Shown here in pieces: positions 1 to 8,945 of a stretch of 15,632 nucleotides of DNA; positions within the stretch are counted from its first letter, which is position 1; every line of letters starts with the position of its first letter. The position numbers and the translations under genes were made by a program. The notes beneath the pieces were generated by a model. That model saw only the letters and a list, made by a program, of their open reading frames with translations. It was not told the DNA's origin and did no database searches. Source of the DNA: DATAEK01 sp036258055 (GTDB taxonomy: Bacteria; Acidobacteriota; Vicinamibacteria; Vicinamibacterales; 2-12-FULL-66-21). The stretch lies in the NCBI GenBank assembly GCA_036258055.1, contig DATAEK010000331.1, positions 1 to 15,632 on the forward strand, in the 5' to 3' direction.

Positions 1-2530
1 ATATCTGGCATTCGAGTCACTCGACGATCTCATTCGACAGCAGCTCCTCGCCGGCCTGACGCACGACGACGCCGTCAGGAACTACATCCGGGCGTTGAAC
101 AAAGGCATCCGCAAGGTGATGTCCAAGATGGGCATCTCCACTTTGCAGGGATACTGCGGCGCACAGATCTTCGACGCGATCGGCCTCGAGCAGGCGCTCG
201 TGGACCGCCACTTCACGGGGACGGCGTCCCGAATCGGTGGCGTCGGCCTCGACGTGATCGCCCGAGAGGTCATGGACCGGCACGACCTCGCGTTTGAACA
301 GACTCCGCCGGAGCTCGATGCCGGCGGCGAATACCAGTGGCGGCGCGATGGGGAGCAGCATCTGTTCAACCCTGACACCGTTCAGAAGCTTCAGCACGCG
401 ACGCGCAGCGGCCAGTATGCGATCTATCGCGAGTACACCAAGCTCATCGACGATCAGAGCCGCCGTCTCGGTACGCTGCGAGGTCTACTGGAACTCAAGC
501 CCGGGGCGGAAGCCCTTCCGATAGACGAGGTCGAACCGGTCGAAGCCGTTCTGAAGCGCTTCGCGACGGGCGCGATGTCGTACGGCTCGATCAGCCAGGA
601 AGCGCACGAGACGCTGGCCGTAGCCATGAACCGGATCGGCGGCAGGTCGAACAGCGGCGAGGGTGGAGAACATCCTTCGCGGTACCGCCGCGATCCTGAC
701 GGCGACTCCCGGCGAAGCGCCATCAAACAGGTGGCATCGGCAAGGTTCGGCGTCACCAGCGAATACCTCGTGAGCGCCGATGACCTGCAAATCAAGATCG
801 CGCAGGGGGCCAAGCCGGGCGAGGGCGGGCAGCTTCCGGGACACAAGGTGTATCCGTGGATAGCGGAAGTGAGGCATGCCACGCCAGGCGTGACCTTGAT
901 CTCTCCGCCGCCGCACCACGACATCTACTCAATCGAGGATCTTGCGCAGCTCATTTACGACCTGAAGAACGCGAACCCTCGGGCGCGTATCAGCGTGAAA
1001 CTCGTCGCGGAAGTTGGTGTCGGCACGATTGCCGCGGGCGTCGCGAAGGCGCACGCCGAGGTCGTGCTCATCTCCGGGTACGATGGCGGCACCGGTGCGT
1101 CGCCGCTCACGGCCATCAAACACAGCGGCATCCCATGGGAGCTCGGTCTCGCGGAGACGCAACAGGTCCTCATCCTCAACAACCTTCGCGATCGGATCGT
1201 CGTCCAAGTCGACGGCCAGCTGAAGACCGGGCGCGACGTCGTCGTGGCGGCGCTCCTGGGTGCGGAGGAATTCGGGTTTGCAACGGCTGCGCTCGTCGTC
1301 TCCGGCTGCGTGATGATGCGCGTCTGTCATCTGAATACCTGTCCGGTGGGCATCGCCACACAAGACCCTGAGCTCAGGAAGCTCTTCACAGGACGGCCGG
1401 AGTTCGTCGAGAACTACTTCCGCTTCGTGGCCGAGGACGTTCGCGAGCAGATGGCGCGGCTCGGCTTCCGAACCATGGACGACATGATTGGGCGTGTCGA
1501 TCGGCTCGAGATGCGAACTGCGATTGACCATTGGAAGGCGAGAAGCCTCGATCTCTCGCGAGTCCTCCATCAGCCCGAGGCGCCAGTCGATGCGCCAAGG
1601 CGACGGATGCGGGCGCAGCGGCACGGCCTGGACGAGGCGTACGACGCGACGATTCTTCCGCTGGTGTCCAAGGCCCTCGAGCGTCGCGAACCAGTGGAGC
1701 TGCAGCTCCCGATTCGCAACGTGCACCGATCGGTCGGCAGCAGGCTCGGATATGAGGTCACGAGCCGACATGGCGGAGCCGGGCTGCCCGACGACACGAT
1801 TCGTCTGCACTTCACCGGATCCGCCGGCCAGAGTTTTGGTGCGTTCCTTCCGCGGGGACTGACGCTGACCCTCGAAGGGGACGCGAACGACTATGTCGGG
1901 AAGGGATTGTCGGGCGGAAAGATCGTCGTCGGGCCGCCGCGCTCGTCGACGTTTGACGCCGATCAGAACGTCATCATCGGCAACGTCGCGCTGTACGGCG
2001 CGACGAGCGGAGAAGCGTACATTCGCGGCGTTGCCGGCGAGCGCTTCGCGGTTCGCAACAGCGGTGCCCAGGCCGTTGTCGAAGGGGTTGGCGATCACGG
2101 GTGCGAATACATGACTGCCGGCCTGGTCGTCGTGCTCGGTTCGACCGGTCGTAACTTCGCAGCGGGCATGAGCGGCGGCATTGCCTGGGTCCTCGATGAC
2201 CGCGAGGATTTCGAGAATCACTGCAATCACGAGATGGTCGATCTCGAGCCGCTCGATGACGAGGAGGAGGCTGATCTGGTGCTGTCGCTGATCCAGCAGC
2301 ATGCTGTGCTGACGCGGAGCCCCGTGGCGGCACGTCTCCTCAGGGATTGGGCTCATGCCCGGCGACGGTTCGTGCAGGTCATGCCGCGCGACTACAAGGG
2401 CGTGCTGTCGACTCGAGAGGTTCCAAGGTTCTCAAGTTCTCAGGTTCTCAGTTCTCCAGAGAATTTGAAGCGAGAACCCGAGAACCAAGAACTCGAGGAC
2501 CTCAGCGATAGGACCCCTTGGGTAGCGTAA
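1..2530 (+). CDS. gltB: Glutamate synthase large (alpha) subunit, 3' part, cut by left edge
   Basis: The reading frame is open from base 2 (first visible residues YLAFESLDDL), so the gene starts outside the window; 842 residues are visible. The family makes two glutamates from glutamine and 2-oxoglutarate. Visible are the end of the central domain, the FMN-binding synthase domain (GAMSYGSISQEAH near residue 190, SGEGGE, AKPGEGGQLPG), and the 3Fe-4S cysteines at about residues 436, 442 and 447 (CVMMRVCHLNTCP), whose 6- and 5-residue spacing fits the family. The C-terminal glycine-rich beta-helix domain follows (GKGLSGGKIVV, GGIAWVLDD). The amidotransferase domain lies upstream of the window. 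The usual protein end appears to fall near FVQVMPRDYKGVL. About 35 further residues, rich in Ser, Glu and Pro, are encoded by an inverted repeat. The stop overlaps gltD by 13 bases, indicating a gltBD operon. Confidence 0.97.
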   Translation, partial: YLAFESLDDLIRQQLLAGLTHDDAVRNYIRALNKGIRKVMSKMGISTLQGYCGAQIFDAIGLEQALVDRHFTGTASRIGGVGLDVIAREVMDRHDLAFEQTPPELDAGGEYQWRRDGEQHLFNPDTVQKLQHATRSGQYAIYREYTKLIDDQSRRLGTLRGLLELKPGAEALPIDEVEPVEAVLKRFATGAMSYGSISQEAHETLAVAMNRIGGRSNSGEGGEHPSRYRRDPDGDSRRSAIKQVASARFGVTSEYLVSADDLQIKIAQGAKPGEGGQLPGHKVYPWIAEVRHATPGVTLISPPPHHDIYSIEDLAQLIYDLKNANPRARISVKLVAEVGVGTIAAGVAKAHAEVVLISGYDGGTGASPLTAIKHSGIPWELGLAETQQVLILNNLRDRIVVQVDGQLKTGRDVVVAALLGAEEFGFATAALVVSGCVMMRVCHLNTCPVGIATQDPELRKLFTGRPEFVENYFRFVAEDVREQMARLGFRTMDDMIGRVDRLEMRTAIDHWKARSLDLSRVLHQPEAPVDAPRRRMRAQRHGLDEAYDATILPLVSKALERREPVELQLPIRNVHRSVGSRLGYEVTSRHGGAGLPDDTIRLHFTGSAGQSFGAFLPRGLTLTLEGDANDYVGKGLSGGKIVVGPPRSSTFDADQNVIIGNVALYGATSGEAYIRGVAGERFAVRNSGAQAVVEGVGDHGCEYMTAGLVVVLGSTGRNFAAGMSGGIAWVLDDREDFENHCNHEMVDLEPLDDEEEADLVLSLIQQHAVLTRSPVAARLLRDWAHARRRFVQVMPRDYKGVLSTREVPRFSSSQVLSSPENLKREPENQELEDLSDRTPWVA
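2426..2502. repeat. Imperfect inverted repeat of GTTCTC/GAGAAC units inside the gltB 3' end
   Basis: The left arm (2426-2456) holds four GTTCTC hexamers at 2428, 2436, 2444 and 2451, separated by one or two bases. After a 15-base loop (2457-2471), the right arm (2472-2502) holds GAGAAC at 2472 and 2480 and degenerate copies AAGAAC (2487) and GAGGAC (2495). Both arms are 31 bases and pair almost throughout once one-base offsets are allowed. The element is AT-richer and far more repetitive than the surrounding codons. It keeps the gltB frame open and adds a tail not expected for the family. It looks like an inserted dispersed palindromic repeat, but its copy number cannot be judged from this window. 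Confidence 0.8.
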
Positions 2531-3939
2531 CCGGCTTCATCGACGTGCGGCGATCGAAGCCGTCGACCCGGCCGATTGCCGAACGCCTGCGGGATTGGAA
2601 CGAGGTGTATCTCCCCTCGCCTGAATCGCAGGTTCGCGAGCAGGGGTCGCGCTGCATGGACTGCGGCATTCCGTTCTGTCATCAGGGGTGTCCGCTGGGC
2701 AATCGGATTCCGGATTGGAACGACCTCGTGTATCGGGGTCAGTGGCGCACCGCGATCGACCGGCTGCACGCGACCAACAACTTCCCCGAGCTCACCGGAC
2801 GATTGTGTCCGGCCCCCTGCGAAGCCTCGTGCGTGCTCGGCATAGCCGACCAGCCGGTCACCATCAAGCAGGTAGAGCTGGCCATCGTCGAGCGTGCGTT
2901 CGGCGAAGGGTGGATTACACCGAACCCGCCCGCTGTCCGCAGCGGCAAACGGGTCGCGGTCGTCGGGTCAGGTCCGGCCGGCCTCGCGGCAGCGGACCAG
3001 CTGAATCGTAACGGTCACCTCGTGACGGTATTCGAGCGCTCGGATCGGATTGGGGGTCTGCTTCGCTACGGCATCCCGGAATTCAAGCTCGAAAAGAAAT
3101 TCCTCGATCGACGCCTCGCAATCATGGCGCAGGAAGGGATCGCCTTCCGCGCGGGCTGCGACATCGGCGTGGACCTCACCACCGCGGATCTCCGCCGTGG
3201 GTTCGACGCCATCGTGCTCTGTTGTGGTGCAGGTCACGCGCGCGATCTTGCGGTTCCCGGTCGTGAGCTGAAGGGCATTCACTTTGCGGTCGAATACCTG
3301 GCACAGCAGAACAAACGCTGTCAGGGAGATCGCGTTGCGGAGTGCGATGTCGTGTCAGCAGAAGGCAAACACGTGGTCATCATCGGCGGCGGCGATACCG
3401 GCGCAGACTGTCTCGGCACCGCGCACCGCCAGCGGGCGCGGTCGGTGCTTCAGCTCGAGCTACTGCCGCGGCCTCCCGACACCCGCGCGGCAGACAACCC
3501 ATGGCCGCAGTGGCCCAACGTGTTCCGCACGACGTCTGCGCACGAAGAAGGCGGCGAGCGCCTCTATTCCGTCTCGACCGAGCGGTTCATCGGCAATGGC
3601 GACGGACACGTGAAGGCCATCACGGTCGTCGAGGTCGAAGCGGTGCGAGACGGGTCAGGCGTCAGATTCGTGCGCAAGCCTGGCACCGCGACCGAGCTCG
3701 AGGCCGATCTCGTGCTGCTCGCCATGGGCTTCGTCGGTCCTGAACGCTCGACGCTCCTCTCCGATCTGGGCGTTCGTCTGACCGAGCGTGGCACGGTGTG
3801 GCACGACGGACGATGGATGACGAGCGAGGTTGGTGTCTTCACCGCTGGTGATATGCAGCGCGGGCAGTCGTTGGTCGTGTGGGCGATCGCGGACGGGCGG
3901 GCGGCGGCGCGGAGTGTGGATGGGTATTTGAAAAGTTGA
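2518..3939 (+). CDS. gltD: Glutamate synthase small (beta) subunit, NAD(P)H oxidoreductase
   Basis: The 473-residue length is typical for the family. The protein takes electrons from NADPH through FAD and passes them over Fe-S clusters to the GltB FMN site. The N-terminal ferredoxin-like part carries cysteines 46, 49, 54 and 58 (CMDCGIPFCHQGC) and 97, 101 and 105 (CPAPCEASC). The FAD Rossmann motif is VAVVGSGPAG (146-155), the NADPH motif VVIIGGGDTGAD (286-297), and the closing FAD segment VFTAGDMQRGQS lies near 440-451. The start is a TTG at 2518: it gives MGSVTGFID, matching the conserved family N-terminus, and no ATG is usable before residue 47. A weak AGGA lies at 2510-2513. The start is inside the last codons of gltB and just after the hairpin repeat, so translational coupling is likely. 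Confidence 0.96.
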   Translation: MGSVTGFIDVRRSKPSTRPIAERLRDWNEVYLPSPESQVREQGSRCMDCGIPFCHQGCPLGNRIPDWNDLVYRGQWRTAIDRLHATNNFPELTGRLCPAPCEASCVLGIADQPVTIKQVELAIVERAFGEGWITPNPPAVRSGKRVAVVGSGPAGLAAADQLNRNGHLVTVFERSDRIGGLLRYGIPEFKLEKKFLDRRLAIMAQEGIAFRAGCDIGVDLTTADLRRGFDAIVLCCGAGHARDLAVPGRELKGIHFAVEYLAQQNKRCQGDRVAECDVVSAEGKHVVIIGGGDTGADCLGTAHRQRARSVLQLELLPRPPDTRAADNPWPQWPNVFRTTSAHEEGGERLYSVSTERFIGNGDGHVKAITVVEVEAVRDGSGVRFVRKPGTATELEADLVLLAMGFVGPERSTLLSDLGVRLTERGTVWHDGRWMTSEVGVFTAGDMQRGQSLVVWAIADGRAAARSVDGYLKS

Positions 3940-3940
3940 G

Positions 3941-5536
<1,596 letters not shown>

Positions 5537-5633
5537 CTTCGCGTGCTCAGGGGTTGTCAATCGAGTCTCATCCGCTCGCTCGCACCTTGCCGCGTCGTGT
5601 TCGAGAGCCTGCTCAGCACCCTAGGTAAGCACG

Positions 5634-5639
5634 TATAAT
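5634..5639 (+). promoter_or_regulatory. Perfect -10 box (TATAAT) for the isomerase gene, nearly leaderless
   Basis: TATAAT lies 12 bases before the ATG at 5652. A start site about seven bases downstream would fall near 5645-5646, leaving a leader of roughly 0-7 bases. No Shine-Dalgarno precedes the ATG, which agrees with leaderless translation. The -35 region is weak (TGCTCA at 5610-5615, 3 of 6 matches). A perfect TATAAT is uncommon by chance in such GC-rich DNA. Confidence 0.6.
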
Positions 5640-5651
5640 TGCCCACTCGCC

Positions 5652-6524
5652 ATGACGATCGATCGCCGGACGTTCCTCGCAACCATGGGCTCGGCGGCGC
5701 TGGCGATCCGCGGAGCCGGCGCGGCCTCGATCTCGCGCCTCGGCGTCCAGCTCTATACGGTCCGCAGCCTGCTTGAAAAGGATTTCGACGGGACCCTCGC
5801 TGCCGTGGCGGCGATCGGCTACACCGAGGTGGAGTTCGGGGGCTACTTCCAGCATCCGCCCGAGGAGGTGCGGGACACGCTGAAGCGACATCGGCTCACG
5901 GCGCCGTCCGCGCACACTCCGTACGAGAGTCTCACCGGCGACGCGTGGACGCGCGCGATCCAGGACGCCCGAACGATCGGACACAGGTATCTGGTCAATG
6001 CCTGGGTGGAAGAGCCGATCCGCAATCAACCCGACGCCTGGAAGCGGATCGCGGATACATACAATCGCGCCGGCGAAGTGAGCAAGCGCGCGGGCATCCA
6101 GTTCGCCTATCACAACCACAACTTCGAGTTCGCGCCGCGCGACGACGCCGGCGGCAAGCTGCCCTACGACCTACTCCTCGAATCGTGCGACCCCGATCTG
6201 GTGAAAATGGAGATGGACCTGTGCTGGATTGCCTCCGCCGGGAAGGATCCGCTCGAGTATTTTCGCCGTTACCCGGGACGGTTTCCGATGGTACACGTCA
6301 AGGGGCTGCGAAAGATCCCTGCGAGCGGTGCAGCCGCCCCGATCGACAGCGTGGTGGCCGACATGACCGCCGTCGGACAGGAAGATACGATCGACTGGAA
6401 GCGCATCTTCGCGCAGGCGCGCGCCGCAGGCATTCAGCACTACTTCGTCGAGCACGACAAGCCGCAGGACCCCCTTGAAAGCCTCAAGGCGAGCCGCGAC
6501 TATTTGACCCGGTTGCAGTTTTGA
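5652..6524 (+). CDS. Tat-exported sugar phosphate isomerase/epimerase-like protein (TIM barrel)
   Basis: The protein has 290 residues. It opens with a twin-arginine signal (DRRTFLATMG, then a short hydrophobic stretch ending near GAGAAS), so it should be exported folded, as expected for a metal-bound enzyme. The body is a xylose-isomerase-like TIM barrel: GVQLYTVR (31-38), VEFGGY (60-65), YHNHNFEF (153-160), MEMDLCW (186-192), HVKG (215-218) and VEHD (266-269). Together these give plausible divalent-metal ligands: Glu187 or Asp189, His215, Glu267 and the His/Glu residues in 154-159. The family isomerises or epimerises sugars, keto-sugars and inositols; the annotation does not fix the substrate. 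The gene converges on a Tat-exported Gfo/Idh/MocA dehydrogenase (21 bases between stops), a partner type often found with such proteins. Confidence 0.9.
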   Translation: MTIDRRTFLATMGSAALAIRGAGAASISRLGVQLYTVRSLLEKDFDGTLAAVAAIGYTEVEFGGYFQHPPEEVRDTLKRHRLTAPSAHTPYESLTGDAWTRAIQDARTIGHRYLVNAWVEEPIRNQPDAWKRIADTYNRAGEVSKRAGIQFAYHNHNFEFAPRDDAGGKLPYDLLLESCDPDLVKMEMDLCWIASAGKDPLEYFRRYPGRFPMVHVKGLRKIPASGAAAPIDSVVADMTAVGQEDTIDWKRIFAQARAAGIQHYFVEHDKPQDPLESLKASRDYLTRLQF

Positions 6525-6545
6525 AGCCCCGCTGACGCGCACCGC

Positions 6546-7895
6546 TCAAACTGTTATCGGCTCCGGGTGCACCCACGGGGAACGATAGGGACGGCGCAGC
6601 AGTCCATTGGCCGCGGGATCGCCGACGACCACGCCGTTGACGTGATCCCACCGGAGGGTTCGACCGAGCTGCATCGATAGATTCGCGAGGATGCACGCGG
6701 TGGTCGACATGTAGCCCTGCTCGATATCGGCCACCGGCTTGCCGCGCGACTCGATGCACGCGAGGAAGTCCTTCATGTGAGCCCGAATTGCCGGCGCCAC
6801 ATGAGTCTCGAGATCTTTTTCCGTGCGATCCTCCGGAAACCGATCCAGCTCGTACGTCACGTCCTCGTGGATCGGCTGAGCGCTGTCGCCAGCCGGCACG
6901 AAGTCATAGCTCATGACGCTTGCCTTCAGCGTTCCCTTGTCGCCGTAGAACGTCGCGCCCCACGGGTATTTCGGATCGGGCGGCGCGCCGTAGGTGCGAT
7001 GGACCCAGACGACCTGGAGGCTGCCGAAGTCGAAGGTGGCGGTCTGCGAGTCGGTGATGTTGGCCTTGCTCTGTTTGTCCACCAGGATGCCGCCGGAGGA
7101 GCTGACGCGGGCCGGCATGCCCAGATCCAGCATCCAGCGCACCATGTCGAGCATGTGCACGCACATGTCGCCGACGATGCCGTTGCCGTATTCCATGAAG
7201 GCCCGCCAGCTGCGCGGATGCACGAGCGCGTTGTACGGCCGCATTGGCGCCGGGCCCGTCCACTGCTCGTAATCGAGGTAGTCAGGCGGCGGCGAGTCCG
7301 GAGGATTGTCGCGCGCCCTCATGTGGTAGTAGCAGTAGATCTCGACGAGGCCGACCGTTCCGAGCAGTCCTTCGCGGATCACGCGATCGCGCGCGCGCAC
7401 CAGGTGCGGCGTGCTGCGCCGCTGCATGCCGACCTGCACCACGCGCCGGTGCTTGCGCGCGGCCGCCAGCATCGCCTGCCCTTCGACGATGTCCACGCTG
7501 ATCGGCTTTTGAACCCAGACGTCCAGTCCCGCCTGAACCGCCTCGATCATCGGCAGCGCGTGCCAGTGATCCGGGGTGTCGATCAACACGACGTCCAGAT
7601 CGCGCGCTTTGAGTAGGTCCCGGTAGTCCGCATACGTGCGCGGCTTCTTTTTCGAGGCCTGGCGCGCCGCGACGAGATCCGCGGCGCCGGCGAGCATCCG
7701 TCGGTCCACGTCGCAGAGCGAGACGACCTCGATTGGCGCGACCTGGATCATCCGGAGCAGGTCGAGCTTGCCGTACCACCCCGCGCCGATGAGCCCGACC
7801 CGTTTGCGCGTGCCCGCGAACTGGGCGGCGTAGGCCGGCATTCCGGCAACCGCTAGGGCGGCACTTCCCTTCTTGAGGAAGTCCCGTCGATACAT
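6546..7895 (-). CDS. Tat-exported Gfo/Idh/MocA family oxidoreductase
   Basis: The protein has 449 residues. MYRRDFLKKG at the N-terminus is a twin-arginine signal followed by a hydrophobic stretch (SAALAVAGMPAYA). Residues 31-150 form a Rossmann fold: the dinucleotide motif VGLIGAGWYG (33-42), TPDHWHALP (107-115), and WVQKP (127-131), where Gln replaces the Glu of the common EKP motif and catalytic Lys130 is kept. The C-terminal substrate domain has GDMCVHMLDMVRW (242-254), giving Asp243 and His247 as likely catalytic partners, and ends in PYRSPWVHPEP. The family performs NAD(P)-dependent sugar or cyclitol oxidoreduction. Tat export would carry the cofactor out already bound, as known for Zymomonas glucose-fructose oxidoreductase. 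The gene diverges from the isomerase at 7913 across 17 bases. Substrate and direction are unknown. Confidence 0.93.
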   Translation of the reverse strand: MYRRDFLKKGSAALAVAGMPAYAAQFAGTRKRVGLIGAGWYGKLDLLRMIQVAPIEVVSLCDVDRRMLAGAADLVAARQASKKKPRTYADYRDLLKARDLDVVLIDTPDHWHALPMIEAVQAGLDVWVQKPISVDIVEGQAMLAAARKHRRVVQVGMQRRSTPHLVRARDRVIREGLLGTVGLVEIYCYYHMRARDNPPDSPPPDYLDYEQWTGPAPMRPYNALVHPRSWRAFMEYGNGIVGDMCVHMLDMVRWMLDLGMPARVSSSGGILVDKQSKANITDSQTATFDFGSLQVVWVHRTYGAPPDPKYPWGATFYGDKGTLKASVMSYDFVPAGDSAQPIHEDVTYELDRFPEDRTEKDLETHVAPAIRAHMKDFLACIESRGKPVADIEQGYMSTTACILANLSMQLGRTLRWDHVNGVVVGDPAANGLLRRPYRSPWVHPEPITV

Positions 7896-7900
7896 GGCGC

Positions 7901-7906
7901 ATTATA
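7901..7906 (-). promoter_or_regulatory. Perfect -10 box (TATAAT, minus strand) for the Gfo/Idh/MocA gene
   Basis: On the minus strand TATAAT is followed by GCGCC and then the ATG at 7895. A start site about seven bases below the box would coincide with the A or T of the start codon, so the message should be leaderless; no Shine-Dalgarno fits in the gap. No good -35 is seen; it would lie inside the signal-peptide codons of the divergent gene. On the plus strand the overlapping CATTAT (7900-7905, 4 of 6 matches) may serve the gene at 7913. Confidence 0.6.
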
Positions 7907-7912
7907 GGCGCT

Positions 7913-8884
7913 ATGAGAAGCGGGATGACTCGCAGGGACTTTCTGCAAAGCGCCGCGGGATCTCTGGGCCTGGCGGCCTGCGCCTCCACGACGTCCTTCG
8001 CGGCGTCGCGGGCCGGCGGGATGTTCGTGTCGCTGAACGGCGCGATCACAGCAGGCAAGAACGTCGGCTGGCCGGAACTGGCCCGCCTCGCGGCGCGCGT
8101 CGGTTACGGCGGCGTGGACTGCAGCATCGGTCCCGCGCAAAGCGAGGGGCTCGAGCGGACCAGAGCCCTCTTCACAGAGCTTGGCATCAAGCCGGCCGTC
8201 ACGAATCTCCCGATGGCGCGGCCACTGCCCTTCGGCGGTGAGGACGGCGCCTTCCGTGACGCGCTCGGGAAGCTGGCCGACGATGCCGCCTTCAGTGCGG
8301 CGGTCGGATGCCACAGGATGATGGTCGTGCTGCCCCCCGCCGGGCCGCGACAGCGAGATGAATATCGAAAGGTCGTCCGCGATCGGATCGCCGCGCTCTC
8401 GCACGTGCTGCAGAAGTCCAACACGTGTCTCGGGCTCGAGTTCCTCGGCGTGCTGCAGTTCCGCACGGGCCGCGCGGGCGGCATCCCGTCCTACCCGTTC
8501 ATCTGGACGCTGCCGGAAACCGCCGCGCTGGCCAAGGAGTGCGGCGGGAACATTGGCGTCGTCCTCGACGTGTGGCATTGGCATCACTCCGGCGGCACCA
8601 CCGCCGAAATCGCCGCCATGGATCCGTCGCGCCTCGTGCACGTACACGTCTCCGACGCGAAGCCGATGCCCCCTGAAACGGTCCGCGACGACATGCGCCT
8701 CATGCCCGGGGAAGGATCGATCGATCTGATCGGATTCTTCCAGACCTTGAAGCAGATCGGATACGCCGCCGGCGTGAGTCCCGAACCGCTCGGCCGCATC
8801 CCCGCCGAAATGCCGGCCGAGGAAGCGGCTCGACTCGCGCTCGAAACAACGCTGGCGGTGATGAGGAAGGCGGGAGTGGCGTGA
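7913..8884 (+). CDS. Tat-exported TIM-barrel sugar isomerase/epimerase-like protein, probable lipoprotein
   Basis: The protein has 323 residues from the ATG at 7913; a second ATG at 7925 (MTRRDFLQ) is also possible and keeps the whole signal. The N-terminus has the Tat motif TRRDFLQ and then SLGLAACAS, where LAAC fits a lipobox with Cys22 as the lipidated residue. The rest is an AP-endonuclease-2-like TIM barrel with likely metal ligands Glu176 (GLEFLG), Asp219 and the histidines of DVWHWHH (219-225), His245 (HVHVSD) and Glu291 (SPEPLG). The motif GEGSIDL (266-272) is typical of the family. It differs clearly from the isomerase at 5652, so it is not a recent duplicate. Its divergent pairing with an exported dehydrogenase suggests a shared periplasmic sugar pathway (inference). 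Confidence 0.9.
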   Translation: MRSGMTRRDFLQSAAGSLGLAACASTTSFAASRAGGMFVSLNGAITAGKNVGWPELARLAARVGYGGVDCSIGPAQSEGLERTRALFTELGIKPAVTNLPMARPLPFGGEDGAFRDALGKLADDAAFSAAVGCHRMMVVLPPAGPRQRDEYRKVVRDRIAALSHVLQKSNTCLGLEFLGVLQFRTGRAGGIPSYPFIWTLPETAALAKECGGNIGVVLDVWHWHHSGGTTAEIAAMDPSRLVHVHVSDAKPMPPETVRDDMRLMPGEGSIDLIGFFQTLKQIGYAAGVSPEPLGRIPAEMPAEEAARLALETTLAVMRKAGVA

Positions 8885-8945
8885 ATGGTGAGATTCGTTG
8901 ATGCAGCGTGCGAGCGAGCGCCGCGAGCGAGCCACGCGAACGGCC

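Noticed and set aside
929..2356. Long minus-strand open frame (475 codons) opposite gltB
   Set aside because: It is antisense to strongly conserved GltB domains, has Arg/His-rich mirror composition and shows no recognisable family; expected in high-GC DNA.
2426..2502. GTTCTC hexamer array as a CRISPR or microsatellite only
   Set aside because: Units are six bases with one- or two-base gaps and are mirrored as a palindrome, so an inverted-repeat element fits better.
5555..5560. Perfect TTGACA on the minus strand upstream of the esterase as a -35 box
   Set aside because: With normal spacing the -10 (GATGAT, 4 of 6) would overlap the ATG and place the transcript start inside the coding region, leaving no usable start nearby.
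6525..6545. Terminator between the convergent first isomerase and dehydrogenase genes
   Set aside because: The 21-base gap holds no stable stem and no T tract on either strand.
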